A stretch of 64,000 nt of DNA, from NCBI RefSeq assembly GCF_042675645.1, contig NZ_JBHTJH010000004.1, positions 930,001 to 994,000 on the forward strand. Direction: 5' to 3'. This document shows positions 1-8,021 of this stretch, in pieces (the first letter of the stretch is position 1; the number at the start of each line of letters is the position of its first letter). Under the pieces are notes generated by a model. The model ran no database searches and had not been told where the DNA came from. It saw only the letters and a list, made by a program, of their open reading frames with translations. Position numbers and translations under genes: made by a program. Source of the stretch: Sungkyunkwania multivorans (lineage in GTDB: Bacteria; Bacteroidota; Bacteroidia; Flavobacteriales; Flavobacteriaceae).

Positions 1-22
1 GCTCAAGCGGGTTTTTTCTTTA
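1..22 (+). terminator. 3' half of a probable leader terminator upstream of hisG
   Basis: The first bases read GCTCAAGCGG followed by TTTTTTCTTT, which looks like the descending arm and U-tract of an intrinsic terminator. The ascending arm (expected CCGCTTGAGC) would lie outside the window, so the hairpin cannot be confirmed. Only about 40 bp separate it from hisG, so it is either the terminator of the preceding gene or an attenuator in a his leader. Seen: one arm and the T-run. Inferred: the hairpin and its role. Confidence 0.35.
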
Positions 23-31
23 AAGAATTGC

Positions 32-49
32 TTGACTACTCATAGTCAA
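32..49 (+). promoter_or_regulatory. Small perfect hairpin just upstream of hisG
   Basis: TTGACTA (32-38) and TAGTCAA (43-49) form a 7-bp perfect stem with a 4-nt loop, ending about 14 nt before the preferred hisG start. It could influence translation initiation or be a protein site. No T-run follows, so it is not a terminator. Confidence 0.25.
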
Positions 50-63
50 ATTGAAAATTGAAA

Positions 64-921
64 ATGACAAAAATTAGAATTGCGGTCCAAAAATCTGGCC
101 GACTAAACGAAGATTCTCTTAGATTATTAAAAGATTGTGGTGTATCTATCGATAATGGGAAAGACCAGCTCAAGGCCTCGGCTAGAAATTTTCCACTAGA
201 AGTTTTTTACTTGCGAAATGGTGATATTCCTCAATATCTTAGAGATGGTGTGGTGGACATTGCCATCTTGGGCGAAAACACACTTATCGAAAAAGGGCAA
301 GACCTTAAAATTGTGGAGCGACTTGGGTTTTCCAAATGTAAGGTGTCATTGGCCATTCCTAAAAACGAGAACTATAAAGGCATTGAAGATTTCAAGGGGA
401 AGCGTATTGCCACCTCTTATCCCAATACGGTAAAGACCTTCTTGGCCGATAAGGGCATCGAGGCTGACCTCCATATTATCAATGGTTCTGTAGAAATCGC
501 CCCAAACATAGGGTTGGCGGATGCCATCTGTGATATAGTTTCAAGCGGCAGTACGCTTTTCAAGAACAACTTGAAGGAGGTAGAGGTGATGCTAAGAAGT
601 GAAGCTGTTTTGACCGTGTCCCCAACAATTTCGTCCGAAGCGAAAGAGATTCTGGAGCGACTTCAATTTAGAATACGTTCGGTACAAAAAGGAAGAGAAA
701 GCAAATATGTCTTGCTGAATGCTCCAGATGAAAAGCTAAAGGACATCATTTCCATTCTACCAGGAATGCGCAGCCCTACAGTATTGCCATTGGCAGAAAA
801 GGGTTGGAGCTCAGTGCATTCTGTCATTAGCAAGGATAAATTTTGGGAGATCATCGACGAACTCAAAGCGGCAGGAGCCGAGGGAATTCTAGTATGCCCA
901 ATAGAAAAAATGGTTGTGTAG
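64..921 (+). CDS. hisG: ATP phosphoribosyltransferase, long form (HisG)
   Basis: Cytoplasmic enzyme that condenses ATP with PRPP, the first and feedback-controlled step of histidine synthesis. The 285-aa length matches the long HisG form with a C-terminal ACT-like regulatory domain, so no HisZ partner is expected. The PRPP-binding signature lies near residues 143-165 (EIAPNIGLADAICD, then SSGST). The frame also offers a TTG at 58, but the ATG at 64 gives the usual short N-terminus MTKIRIAVQKSGRL. It is the first gene of the his operon; hisD follows after 39 bp. Confidence 0.97.
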   Translation: MTKIRIAVQKSGRLNEDSLRLLKDCGVSIDNGKDQLKASARNFPLEVFYLRNGDIPQYLRDGVVDIAILGENTLIEKGQDLKIVERLGFSKCKVSLAIPKNENYKGIEDFKGKRIATSYPNTVKTFLADKGIEADLHIINGSVEIAPNIGLADAICDIVSSGSTLFKNNLKEVEVMLRSEAVLTVSPTISSEAKEILERLQFRIRSVQKGRESKYVLLNAPDEKLKDIISILPGMRSPTVLPLAEKGWSSVHSVISKDKFWEIIDELKAAGAEGILVCPIEKMVV

Positions 922-960
922 TGGTTTTGCTCTGGCAAAAGCTTAAATCAAACTTTATAA

Positions 961-2247
961 ATGATGAAAAAGATATATAGTCCAAATAAGAATACTTGGA
1001 AAGATATCCTGAAACGACCCACACAGACCGTTGAAGATATCGAGGCCACAGTTTTGGAGGTGTTTAACGAGGTCAAGACCAAAGGCGATAGCGCGATCAA
1101 AAAATACACCTCACTTTTCGATGGCGTTCAATTAAGTGACAATATGGTTTCCGATTCTGAACTCAACGAGGCCGAGTCGGTTATTTCTGATGAATTGAAA
1201 AAGGCCATTCAATTGGCCAAATCCAATATCGAAACCTTTCATGCCGCACAGAAGACGGAGATGGTATCCGCCGAAACCATGAAAGGTGTAAAATGTTGGC
1301 AAGAAAAACGCCCGATTCAGCGTGTGGGACTTTATATCCCGGGAGGAACAGCACCCTTGTTCTCGACCATTTTAATGTTAGCTATTCCTGCTAAGCTTGC
1401 TGGTTGTAAAGAGATCATATTATGCTCTCCTCCGGATAAGAAAGGGAAAGTGAACCCAGCGATCTTATATGCCGCGAGCCTTTGCGGTGTCACCAAGATC
1501 TATAAGGTGGGCGGTATACAGGCGATTGCTGGAATGACCTTTGGTACGGCTACGATACCACAGGTGTATAAGGTCTTTGGTCCAGGCAACCAATTTGTTA
1601 CGGTAGCGAAACAACTAGCAACAAAGTTTGGAGTGGCAATCGATATGCCAGCGGGCCCATCGGAATTGCTGGTGGTTGCAGATGATACTGCCGATGCAGC
1701 CTTTGTAGCCTCTGACTTGCTTAGTCAGGCAGAGCATGGCGCAGATAGTCAGGTCATCCTTGTGTCCACCTCGAAATCGTTGATCGAAAAGGTCGAAAAC
1801 GAGGTGTATGGGCAACTTGCGGCACTTCCACGGAAGGATATTGCATCCAAGGCCATCGAGAATTCTCGTCTTATTTATGTTGAAAATGATGAGACCGCAC
1901 TAGAATTGATCAACGAATATGGCCCTGAACACTTTATCATATGTGTGAAAGAGGAAGACCTTTATGTAAATGGGATCGTCAACGCTGGCTCTGTGTTTGT
2001 GGGTAATTATACTCCCGAGAGTGCTGGTGACTACGCCTCAGGGACCAACCATACCTTACCGACAAATGGGTATGCCAAGCAATATAGCGGTGTCAATCTC
2101 GATAGCTTTATGAAAAGTATGACCTTTCAAAAGATATCTGCGGAAGGAATACAGGGAATAGGAGAAGCCATAGAGTTGATGGCTGAGGCTGAGGGACTTT
2201 ATGCACACAAGAATGCAGTAACATTACGTTTGCAAAGTTTGAAATGA
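961..2247 (+). CDS. hisD: Histidinol dehydrogenase (HisD)
   Basis: NAD-dependent four-electron oxidation of L-histidinol to L-histidine, the last two steps of the pathway. At 428 aa it is full length. Visible hallmarks are the glycine-rich YIPGGTAPL segment near residue 125, GPAGPSELLV-type substrate loop around 231-238, the zinc-ligand motif SQAEHG (Gln256, His259), EYGPEHF near 325 and GTNHTLPT near 370. Two adjacent ATGs (961, 964) could both serve as start. Its stop overlaps the hisC start (ATGA-type), indicating translational coupling. Confidence 0.98.
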   Translation: MMKKIYSPNKNTWKDILKRPTQTVEDIEATVLEVFNEVKTKGDSAIKKYTSLFDGVQLSDNMVSDSELNEAESVISDELKKAIQLAKSNIETFHAAQKTEMVSAETMKGVKCWQEKRPIQRVGLYIPGGTAPLFSTILMLAIPAKLAGCKEIILCSPPDKKGKVNPAILYAASLCGVTKIYKVGGIQAIAGMTFGTATIPQVYKVFGPGNQFVTVAKQLATKFGVAIDMPAGPSELLVVADDTADAAFVASDLLSQAEHGADSQVILVSTSKSLIEKVENEVYGQLAALPRKDIASKAIENSRLIYVENDETALELINEYGPEHFIICVKEEDLYVNGIVNAGSVFVGNYTPESAGDYASGTNHTLPTNGYAKQYSGVNLDSFMKSMTFQKISAEGIQGIGEAIELMAEAEGLYAHKNAVTLRLQSLK

Positions 2248-3299
2248 TGAAAGCGATTACCTTCAATATAAATGATCTTGTCCGTGAAAATGTCGCGACG
2301 CTGAAGCCATATAGTTCGGCTCGTGACGAATTTAAGGACTTCGATAAGGACATGGTCTTCTTGGACGCCAATGAAAATCCATTTGATAATGGTGTTAACC
2401 GTTATCCCGATCCACAGCAGCGCGATTTAAAAGAAGTGTTGGCCAAGCAAAAAAGAGTGTATTCTGGTCAAATTCTTTTGGGCAATGGCTCTGACGAGGT
2501 GTTGGACCTTATTTTTAGGGCTTTCTGCGAGCCAAAGGTCGACAATATTATTACGTTGCCACCAACTTATGGCATGTACAAAGTACTTGCAGCGACCAAT
2601 GATGTGGAAAATAGAGAAGTGTTGCTTTCTAAAGACTTTGAACCAAGAGTTGAAGAGACGCTCAACATGGCCAACAAGAACTCCAAATTATTATTTCTAT
2701 GTTCGCCCAATAATCCTACGGGAAATAGTTTTTCAGCAGTGTGTATCCAACGTTTGCTCAATGGTTTTAATGGACTCGTAGTCATCGATGAGGCCTATAT
2801 CGATTTTGCCGAAAATGAAAGCTGGGTGTCTAAACTTTCAGACTATCCAAATTTGATCGTTACGCAAACGCTTTCCAAAGCCTATGGGCTCGCAGGAATT
2901 CGGTTGGGAATATGTTATGCCTCTAAAGAGATCATCGCCATCCTCAACAAAATAAAGGCGCCATACAACGTTAATGAGCTTACGCAGCAACGAGCGTTAG
3001 AACGAATCGCCGATATGTCGGCGGTAAGAAAAGAGGTGTCGAAAATAATCAAGGAAAGGGAAGGTTTGGTCAAAGCATTGCAAGAGGTGAATTTTATAGA
3101 AGAAATATTTCCGACGGATGCTAATTTTGTGTTGGCACGAGTTGACGATGCCAACAAACGATACGAACAACTTGTGCAAAAGGGGGTCGTGGTAAGAAAT
3201 CGAAGTACACAACCGCTATGTGAGCAAACATTGCGATTTACCGTGGGAACCCCCGAAGAAAATAAAAGATTGATTAACGCATTAAAAGAGATTGTATAA
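2244..3299 (+). CDS. hisC: Histidinol-phosphate aminotransferase (HisC)
   Basis: PLP-dependent class I/II aminotransferase converting imidazole-acetol phosphate and glutamate to histidinol phosphate. Seen: 351 aa, the DANENPF N-terminal substrate segment, CSPNNPTGN near 153, VIDEAYIDF near 180, and the Schiff-base lysine in TLSKAYGLAGIRLG (Lys212). Starts at the ATG overlapping the hisD stop (or three bases later at 2247); its own TAA overlaps the hisB ATG by one base. Confidence 0.97.
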   Translation: MMKAITFNINDLVRENVATLKPYSSARDEFKDFDKDMVFLDANENPFDNGVNRYPDPQQRDLKEVLAKQKRVYSGQILLGNGSDEVLDLIFRAFCEPKVDNIITLPPTYGMYKVLAATNDVENREVLLSKDFEPRVEETLNMANKNSKLLFLCSPNNPTGNSFSAVCIQRLLNGFNGLVVIDEAYIDFAENESWVSKLSDYPNLIVTQTLSKAYGLAGIRLGICYASKEIIAILNKIKAPYNVNELTQQRALERIADMSAVRKEVSKIIKEREGLVKALQEVNFIEEIFPTDANFVLARVDDANKRYEQLVQKGVVVRNRSTQPLCEQTLRFTVGTPEENKRLINALKEIV

Positions 3300-4435
3300 T
3301 GGCCAAACGCGTTTTGTTTATAGACCGAGATGGTACCATGATCAAAGAGCCTGCAGATGAGCAGATCGATAGCTTTGAAAAATTAGATTTTTATCCAAAG
3401 GCGCTGACATATTTGGGGAAGATTGCCGAAGAACTCGATTTTGAGCTTGCCATGATCACCAATCAGGATGGTCTGGGAACCGAAAGCTTTCCAGAGGATA
3501 CTTTTTGGCCAGTTCAAAATTTCATTATCAAAACATTTGAAAGCGAGGGCGTGGCCTTTGATGAGATCTTTATAGACAGTAGCTTTCCCCATGAAAATAG
3601 AGACACCCGCAAGCCTGGTACTGGATTGCTCGCCAAATATTTTTCGGACGACTATGACCTAACCAACTCATTTGTGATGGGAGATCGTCTCACAGATATT
3701 GAATTGGCCAAGAATTTAGGGGCGAAGGGTATCTTTATCAATGATAACACCAACTTGGGAAATGACGAGCTCACGGTAAAACGAGAGGAGCTCCAAAAGG
3801 TCATCGCATTGGAATCCAATGATTGGAAAAAGATCTATGAATTTTTAAAACTTCAAAGTCGTTCTGCCAGCATCAGACGGAAGACGAATGAGACCGATAT
3901 CGCTATCGACCTGAACCTCGACGGCACCGGAAAGAGCACTATCAACACCGGAATCGCCTTCTTCGATCATATGTTGGATCAAATAGCACGTCACGGGCAA
4001 ATGGATCTTGACATTAGCGTTAAAGGCGATTTGGAAGTAGATGAGCATCACACCATCGAAGACACGGCCATTGCACTAGGTGAGGTATTCAGCAAGGCAT
4101 TAGGCGACAAATTAGGAATAGAGCGCTACGGTTTCTGTTTGCCGATGGACGATTGTCTCGCGCAGGTGGCCATTGACTTTGGTGGAAGGAACTGGCTGGT
4201 TTGGGAGGCAGAGTTTCAAAGGGAGATGATCGGGAAAATGCCAACCGAGATGTTCTATCACTTTTTTAAGTCATTCACCGACGGAGCAAAGGCCAATTTG
4301 AATATAAAGGCAGAAGGACAGAATGAACATCACAAGATCGAAGCTATCTTTAAGGCCTTTGCCAAGGCTATTAAGGTAGCCGTGAAACGGGATGCTGAGA
4401 AGATGATCTTGCCATCGACCAAAGGAATGTTGTAA
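3299..4435 (+). CDS. hisB: Bifunctional histidinol-phosphatase / imidazoleglycerol-phosphate dehydratase (HisB)
   Basis: Fusion of two pathway enzymes in 378 aa. The N-terminal half (about 1-165) is a HAD-type histidinol phosphatase with FIDRDGT (Asp9, Asp11), TNQDGLG and MGDRLTDIELA. The C-terminal half (about 185-378) is IGP dehydratase with the duplicated manganese-binding histidine motifs DEHHTIEDT and NEHHKIEAIF plus FFDHMLDQIARHG. The same domain order is known in enterobacteria and Bacteroidota. Start overlaps the hisC stop (TAATG). The intergenic gap to hisH carries a palindromic element. Confidence 0.97.
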   Translation: MAKRVLFIDRDGTMIKEPADEQIDSFEKLDFYPKALTYLGKIAEELDFELAMITNQDGLGTESFPEDTFWPVQNFIIKTFESEGVAFDEIFIDSSFPHENRDTRKPGTGLLAKYFSDDYDLTNSFVMGDRLTDIELAKNLGAKGIFINDNTNLGNDELTVKREELQKVIALESNDWKKIYEFLKLQSRSASIRRKTNETDIAIDLNLDGTGKSTINTGIAFFDHMLDQIARHGQMDLDISVKGDLEVDEHHTIEDTAIALGEVFSKALGDKLGIERYGFCLPMDDCLAQVAIDFGGRNWLVWEAEFQREMIGKMPTEMFYHFFKSFTDGAKANLNIKAEGQNEHHKIEAIFKAFAKAIKVAVKRDAEKMILPSTKGML

Positions 4436-4448
4436 ATCATATCCAATG

Positions 4449-4471
4449 GTCATTCCTACGCAAGCAGGAAT
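4449..4471. repeat. Solo copy of the his-operon palindromic element
   Basis: GTCATTCCTACGCAAGC followed by AGGAAT: the arms ATTCCT/AGGAAT pair around a short loop. This matches the left end of the larger elements at 5099 and 7319, but no distal GGAATGAC end follows, so it is a truncated or single-hairpin copy. It begins 13 bp after the hisB stop. It is open in the hisH frame and lengthens the apparent ORF to 4446, which is not the true start. Confidence 0.7.
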
Positions 4472-4505
4472 TCAAATTCATTATTTTCTTAATCGTAGAT
4501 GTAAT

Positions 4506-5093
4506 ATGAAAATAGTAATAATAGATTATGGCGCAGGCAATATACAAAGTATTCAATTCGCCATTCAGCGTTTAGGATACCAATCGGTATTAAGCAATGA
4601 CCCAGAGGTTATCCAAGCTGCCGATAAGGTAATATTCCCTGGGGTTGGAGAGGCTAGCAGCGCTATGAATAAGCTTAAGGCAACTGGCTTGGACACTCTG
4701 ATACCAAATTTGGAACAGCCGGTCTTGGGAATTTGTCTAGGAATGCAATTGATGTGTAATGGTTCGGAAGAAGGAGATACCCACGGGTTGGGGATATTTG
4801 ATGTAGATGTCGTGAAATTCGACCATGGTGTAAAAGTGCCGCAAATAGGTTGGAATCAGATATCAGATCTAAAGTCTCACCTCTTTGACGGGGTCAAGGA
4901 GAACGAATATATGTATCTAGTGCACAGTTTTTATGCTCCGGTGTGCAACGAAACCATCGCGACCACCGACTATGGTCTGAAATATGCCACAGCATTACAA
5001 AAGAAGAACTTTTATGGTGTGCAGTTCCACCCAGAGAAGAGTAGTGAGGCTGGAGCGCGAATTTTAGAAAATTTTTTGAAGTTAGAATCTTGA
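4506..5093 (+). CDS. hisH: Imidazole glycerol phosphate synthase, glutamine amidotransferase subunit (HisH)
   Basis: Glutaminase subunit that delivers ammonia to HisF. Class I amidotransferase hallmarks are present: the oxyanion loop FPGVGEA near 44, nucleophile Cys77 in GICLGMQ, and His175/Glu177 in FHPEKS. The ATG at 4506 gives the canonical start MKIVIIDYGAGN and 195 aa; an in-frame ATG at 4446 would add 20 residues encoded by the inserted palindromic repeat and is rejected. Followed 5 bp downstream by another copy of that element. Confidence 0.97.
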   Translation: MKIVIIDYGAGNIQSIQFAIQRLGYQSVLSNDPEVIQAADKVIFPGVGEASSAMNKLKATGLDTLIPNLEQPVLGICLGMQLMCNGSEEGDTHGLGIFDVDVVKFDHGVKVPQIGWNQISDLKSHLFDGVKENEYMYLVHSFYAPVCNETIATTDYGLKYATALQKKNFYGVQFHPEKSSEAGARILENFLKLES

Positions 5094-5098
5094 CCCTT

Positions 5099-5164
5099 GT
5101 CATTCCTGCGATAACAGGAACCCAACATATTTTAATTATAATTCCGTATCAGCTGCGGAATGAC
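5099..5164. repeat. 66-bp palindromic element between hisH and hisA
   Basis: Bounded by GTCATTCC (5099-5106) and its reverse complement GGAATGAC (5157-5164). Inside are two smaller hairpins: ATTCCTGCG..ACAGGAA at the left and TTCCG..CGGAA at the right. Same outer ends as the element at 7319. No flanking target duplication is evident. It starts 5 bp after the hisH stop and ends 14 bp before the hisA start, so it lies fully within the operon transcript. Confidence 0.8.
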
Positions 5165-5178
5165 ATGAACAATAAGAA

Positions 5179-5907
5179 ATGAGAATTATCCCAGCCATAG
5201 ACATTATAGACGGCAAGTGCGTACGCTTGTCCAAAGGAGATTACAGCACCAAAAAAGTGTATAATGAGAACCCCTTGGAAGTTGCCAAGGAGTTCGAAGC
5301 CCATGGAATTGATCATTTACATCTAGTTGACCTTGATGGCGCTAAGAGTAAACATATTGTCAACCATAAGGTTTTGGAGCAAATCGCGTCCAAAACTAGC
5401 TTGAAGATCGACTTCGGCGGCGGCCTCAAATCGGATGAGGATGTAAGAGTCGCTTTTGAAAGTGGTGCCAATCAGATCACCGGCGGAAGTATTGCCGTAA
5501 AGGACCCAATAACCTTTAAAAATTGGTTGAAAGGATATGGAAGCGAAAAGGTCATCCTTGGCGCCGACGCTAATAACGAGAAGATCGCCATTTCTGGTTG
5601 GCTGGAAGAGAGTGAGCAAGAATTGATTCCTTTTATTCAGGGATATCAAGCCGAAGGAGTTGACTATGTAATATGCACCGACATTAGCAAAGATGGGATG
5701 TTGCAAGGCCCATCGTTCGATTTGTATGAAAAAATATTAAGCGCTTGTGACCATGAGCTGAAACTGATCGCCTCTGGCGGGATCTCAACTTTTGAAGAAT
5801 TACCCAAGCTTGCGGAAATTGGATGTGAAGGCACTATCATTGGTAAGGCCATTTATGAAGGAAGGATTAGCATGAAGCAGTTAGAAAATTATATTTTAGA
5901 AGTTTAA
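5179..5907 (+). CDS. hisA: Phosphoribosyl-formimino-AICAR-phosphate isomerase (HisA)
   Basis: Amadori isomerase converting ProFAR to PRFAR; a (beta/alpha)8 barrel of 242 aa. The catalytic aspartates are recognisable as Asp8 in IPAIDIIDGK and Asp168 in CTDISKDGML; phosphate-binding loops FGGGLKS (79-85) and ASGGIST are present. It resembles HisF in fold but has the HisA-type motif VRLSKGDY. Lies directly after the palindromic element. Confidence 0.97.
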   Translation: MRIIPAIDIIDGKCVRLSKGDYSTKKVYNENPLEVAKEFEAHGIDHLHLVDLDGAKSKHIVNHKVLEQIASKTSLKIDFGGGLKSDEDVRVAFESGANQITGGSIAVKDPITFKNWLKGYGSEKVILGADANNEKIAISGWLEESEQELIPFIQGYQAEGVDYVICTDISKDGMLQGPSFDLYEKILSACDHELKLIASGGISTFEELPKLAEIGCEGTIIGKAIYEGRISMKQLENYILEV

Positions 5908-6000
5908 AAAGACAAAGGACGAAGGATAGAGATATCCGACAAAACCGAAAGAAGAAAGAATATATAATTCGTTGTTTTGCTCTCTATAATCCTATTTCTC

Positions 6001-6513
6001 ATGGAAGCACAGATCATAGAAGAATTCAAACAAAACGCCATATATCGCCTGGATGAGAGTACACGGATGATAAAAAGAGCGTTGTCCGAAATTGGAGAGG
6101 CTGGCGTTTGGGTGCGACCCAACCACGTTTCTAACAGTATAGGGAATCTCATTTTGCATCTCTGTGGTAACATTGGCCAATACGCGATAGCCTCTTTGGG
6201 AGAATTGCCAGATGATCGCGACAGAGATGCCGAGTTCAATGCTATGGAGGGTCTCGTGAAAGACGAATTGTTTGAAAAGTTAGATGAGATCGTCAACAAG
6301 GCGAAGGCGACCATTCAATATGCCACGGCAGAACAATTGACAAAGAAACGTGAGGTACAAGGCTTTACATTTTCTGGGATTGGAATTGTGATGCATGTGG
6401 TAGAACATTATTCCTACCATACCGGCCAGATCGCATTTTGGGTGAAGCAGCTCGTGGCAAAGGATCTAGGTTTTTATGATGGGGTAGATCTCAATATTAA
6501 AAATAAGAACTAG
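6001..6513 (+). CDS. DinB/YfiT-like putative metal-dependent enzyme inside the his operon
   Basis: A 170-aa all-alpha protein of the DinB superfamily. Candidate metal-binding histidines occur in LILHLCGN near residue 45 and in the C-terminal HVVEHYSYHTGQ helix, the usual three-His arrangement. Relatives include thiol-dependent S-transferases (bacillithiol or mycothiol enzymes), but the substrate here is unknown. It sits between hisA and hisF in the same orientation, 93 bp after hisA and 47 bp before hisF, so it is probably co-transcribed. No known histidine step is missing that it would have to supply. The ATG at 6001 is chosen over a TTG at 5977. Confidence 0.8.
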   Translation: MEAQIIEEFKQNAIYRLDESTRMIKRALSEIGEAGVWVRPNHVSNSIGNLILHLCGNIGQYAIASLGELPDDRDRDAEFNAMEGLVKDELFEKLDEIVNKAKATIQYATAEQLTKKREVQGFTFSGIGIVMHVVEHYSYHTGQIAFWVKQLVAKDLGFYDGVDLNIKNKN

Positions 6514-6560
6514 ATCTTCCAACTTTTGATAGCGGGGAGATCTCAATTCAAAATATATAA

Positions 6561-7316
6561 ATGCTTACAAAACGTATTATTCCTTGTTTGGACATAAAGA
6601 ACGGGAGGACCGTAAAGGGTGTCAATTTTGTGGACCTGCGAGATGCTGGTGATCCCGTAGCGTTGGCAGACGCCTATTCGAAAGCTGGGGCCGACGAACT
6701 CGTATTCTTGGACATATCCGCCACCGAAGAAAGGAGAAGGACCTTGGCAGATTTGGTGCTTCATGTGGCCGAAAAGGTAAATATCCCATTTACCGTAGGT
6801 GGTGGCATCAGTTCTGTAGAAGATGTGGACATATTGCTCAAGCGAGGGGCGGACAAGGTCTCCATTAATTCTTCAGCTGTAAAAAATCCTCAGTTGATCA
6901 ACGATCTAGTGGCCAAATTTGGGTCACAATGTATCGTCGTGGCGATCGATGCCAAAGAAATAGAGGGTGAGTGGAAAGTGCATTTGGTCGGTGGTAAGGT
7001 CCCAACAGAACTCGACTTGTTTGAATGGGCAAAAGAAGTCGCGGAACGCGGCGCAGGAGAAATTCTGTTCACCTCCATGAATCACGACGGCACGAAGAAT
7101 GGTTTTGCCAACGAAGCTTTGGCAAGGCTTTCAGAAATGTTGAATATTCCGATCATCGCTTCAGGTGGTGCAGGCAATACACAGCATTTTGTAGATACTT
7201 TCAAAGATGGAAAGGCGGACGCTGCACTTGCAGCAAGTGTTTTCCACTTTAAGGAAATAGAAATTAAAGATTTAAAAAAGGAACTGAGGGACAACGATAT
7301 TCCCGTACGACTCTGA
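6561..7316 (+). CDS. hisF: Imidazole glycerol phosphate synthase, cyclase subunit (HisF)
   Basis: Cyclase partner of HisH; forms IGP and AICAR from PRFAR plus ammonia. Seen: 251 aa, catalytic Asp11 in IPCLDIKNGR and Asp130 in VVAIDAKE, plus TVGGGISS, TSMNHDGTKNGF and ASGGAGNT loops. The TGA stop lies 2 bp before a 96-bp inverted-repeat element that separates it from hisIE. Confidence 0.98.
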   Translation: MLTKRIIPCLDIKNGRTVKGVNFVDLRDAGDPVALADAYSKAGADELVFLDISATEERRRTLADLVLHVAEKVNIPFTVGGGISSVEDVDILLKRGADKVSINSSAVKNPQLINDLVAKFGSQCIVVAIDAKEIEGEWKVHLVGGKVPTELDLFEWAKEVAERGAGEILFTSMNHDGTKNGFANEALARLSEMLNIPIIASGGAGNTQHFVDTFKDGKADAALAASVFHFKEIEIKDLKKELRDNDIPVRL

Positions 7317-7318
7317 TT

Positions 7319-7414
7319 GTCATTCCTGCGAACGCAGGAATGCAAAATAGGAAATAGATCAATTAAAAATAGAATCCTGCTCCTGTCTGCCGAAAGGCAA
7401 GTTCGCAGGAATGA
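7319..7414. mobile_element. MITE-like 96-bp element with 15-bp perfect terminal inverted repeats
   Basis: Left end GTCATTCCTGCGAAC (7319-7333) is exactly mirrored by GTTCGCAGGAATGAC (7400-7414). The left end also folds back on itself (ATTCCTGCG..CGCAGGAAT), and an inner hairpin TGCCGAAAGGCA occurs near the right end. No coding capacity, and no target duplication can be recognised. Related elements lie at 4449 and 5099. Most like a non-autonomous miniature transposon or REP-type element; no cognate transposase is in the window. Confidence 0.8.
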
Positions 7415-7424
7415 CCGAAAAGCA

Positions 7425-8021
7425 ATGAATATAGATTTTAACAAAAATACCGATGGGCTAGTGCCGGCAATCGTACAAGATGCCGAAACTAAAAATGTGC
7501 TGATGCTCGGTTATATGGATCAGGCAGCCCTTGACAGGACGATGGAAACTAAGAAAGTGACCTTCTTTAGCCGAACCAAGCAACGCCTTTGGACCAAGGG
7601 AGAGGAAAGTGGTAATTTTTTAGATCTGGTAGCTATGAAACTGGATTGCGATAATGACACTCTTCTTGTTATGGCAAAACCGTCAGGGCCGACCTGTCAT
7701 AAAGGAACAGATACATGCTGGGCAGAGGATAACAAGCAACATTTTGGTTTTTTATCTCAACTCGAAACAATAATTACAGACAGAAAGGAAAACTCTGAAA
7801 ATCAGCAAAGCTACATTGCCTCCCTATTTAGAAAAGGCATTAACAAGGTGGCTCAAAAAGTAGGCGAGGAGGCTGTAGAAGTCGTGATCGAGGCAAAAGA
7901 TGACAATGAAGAACTCTTTCTAAACGAAAGCGCGGACCTGTTGTTCCATTATCTGATACTGTTGCAAGCCAAGGGCCATACCTTGAATGATGTTGTTGAA
8001 GTTTTGAAAGTGCGACACTGA
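7425..8021 (+). CDS. hisI: Bifunctional phosphoribosyl-AMP cyclohydrolase / phosphoribosyl-ATP pyrophosphatase (HisIE)
   Basis: Catalyses steps 2 and 3 of the pathway. The N-terminal HisI domain (about 1-105) has the metal-binding cysteines Cys75 (LDCDND), Cys91 and Cys98 (CHKGTDTCW). The C-terminal HisE domain (about 110-198) is a helical MazG-like pyrophosphatase with GEEAVEVVIEAK and NESADLLFHYL. The frame is open back to 7317 through the MITE-like element; the ATG at 7425 is the homologous start (198 aa). TGA overlaps the next ATG by one base. Confidence 0.96.
   Translation: MNIDFNKNTDGLVPAIVQDAETKNVLMLGYMDQAALDRTMETKKVTFFSRTKQRLWTKGEESGNFLDLVAMKLDCDNDTLLVMAKPSGPTCHKGTDTCWAEDNKQHFGFLSQLETIITDRKENSENQQSYIASLFRKGINKVAQKVGEEAVEVVIEAKDDNEELFLNESADLLFHYLILLQAKGHTLNDVVEVLKVRH

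Noticed and set aside
4446..4505. N-terminal extension of hisH
   Set aside because: It translates the palindromic repeat; the canonical HisH start is the ATG at 4506.
7317..7424. N-terminal extension of hisIE
   Set aside because: It reads through the MITE-like element; HisI homology begins at 7425.
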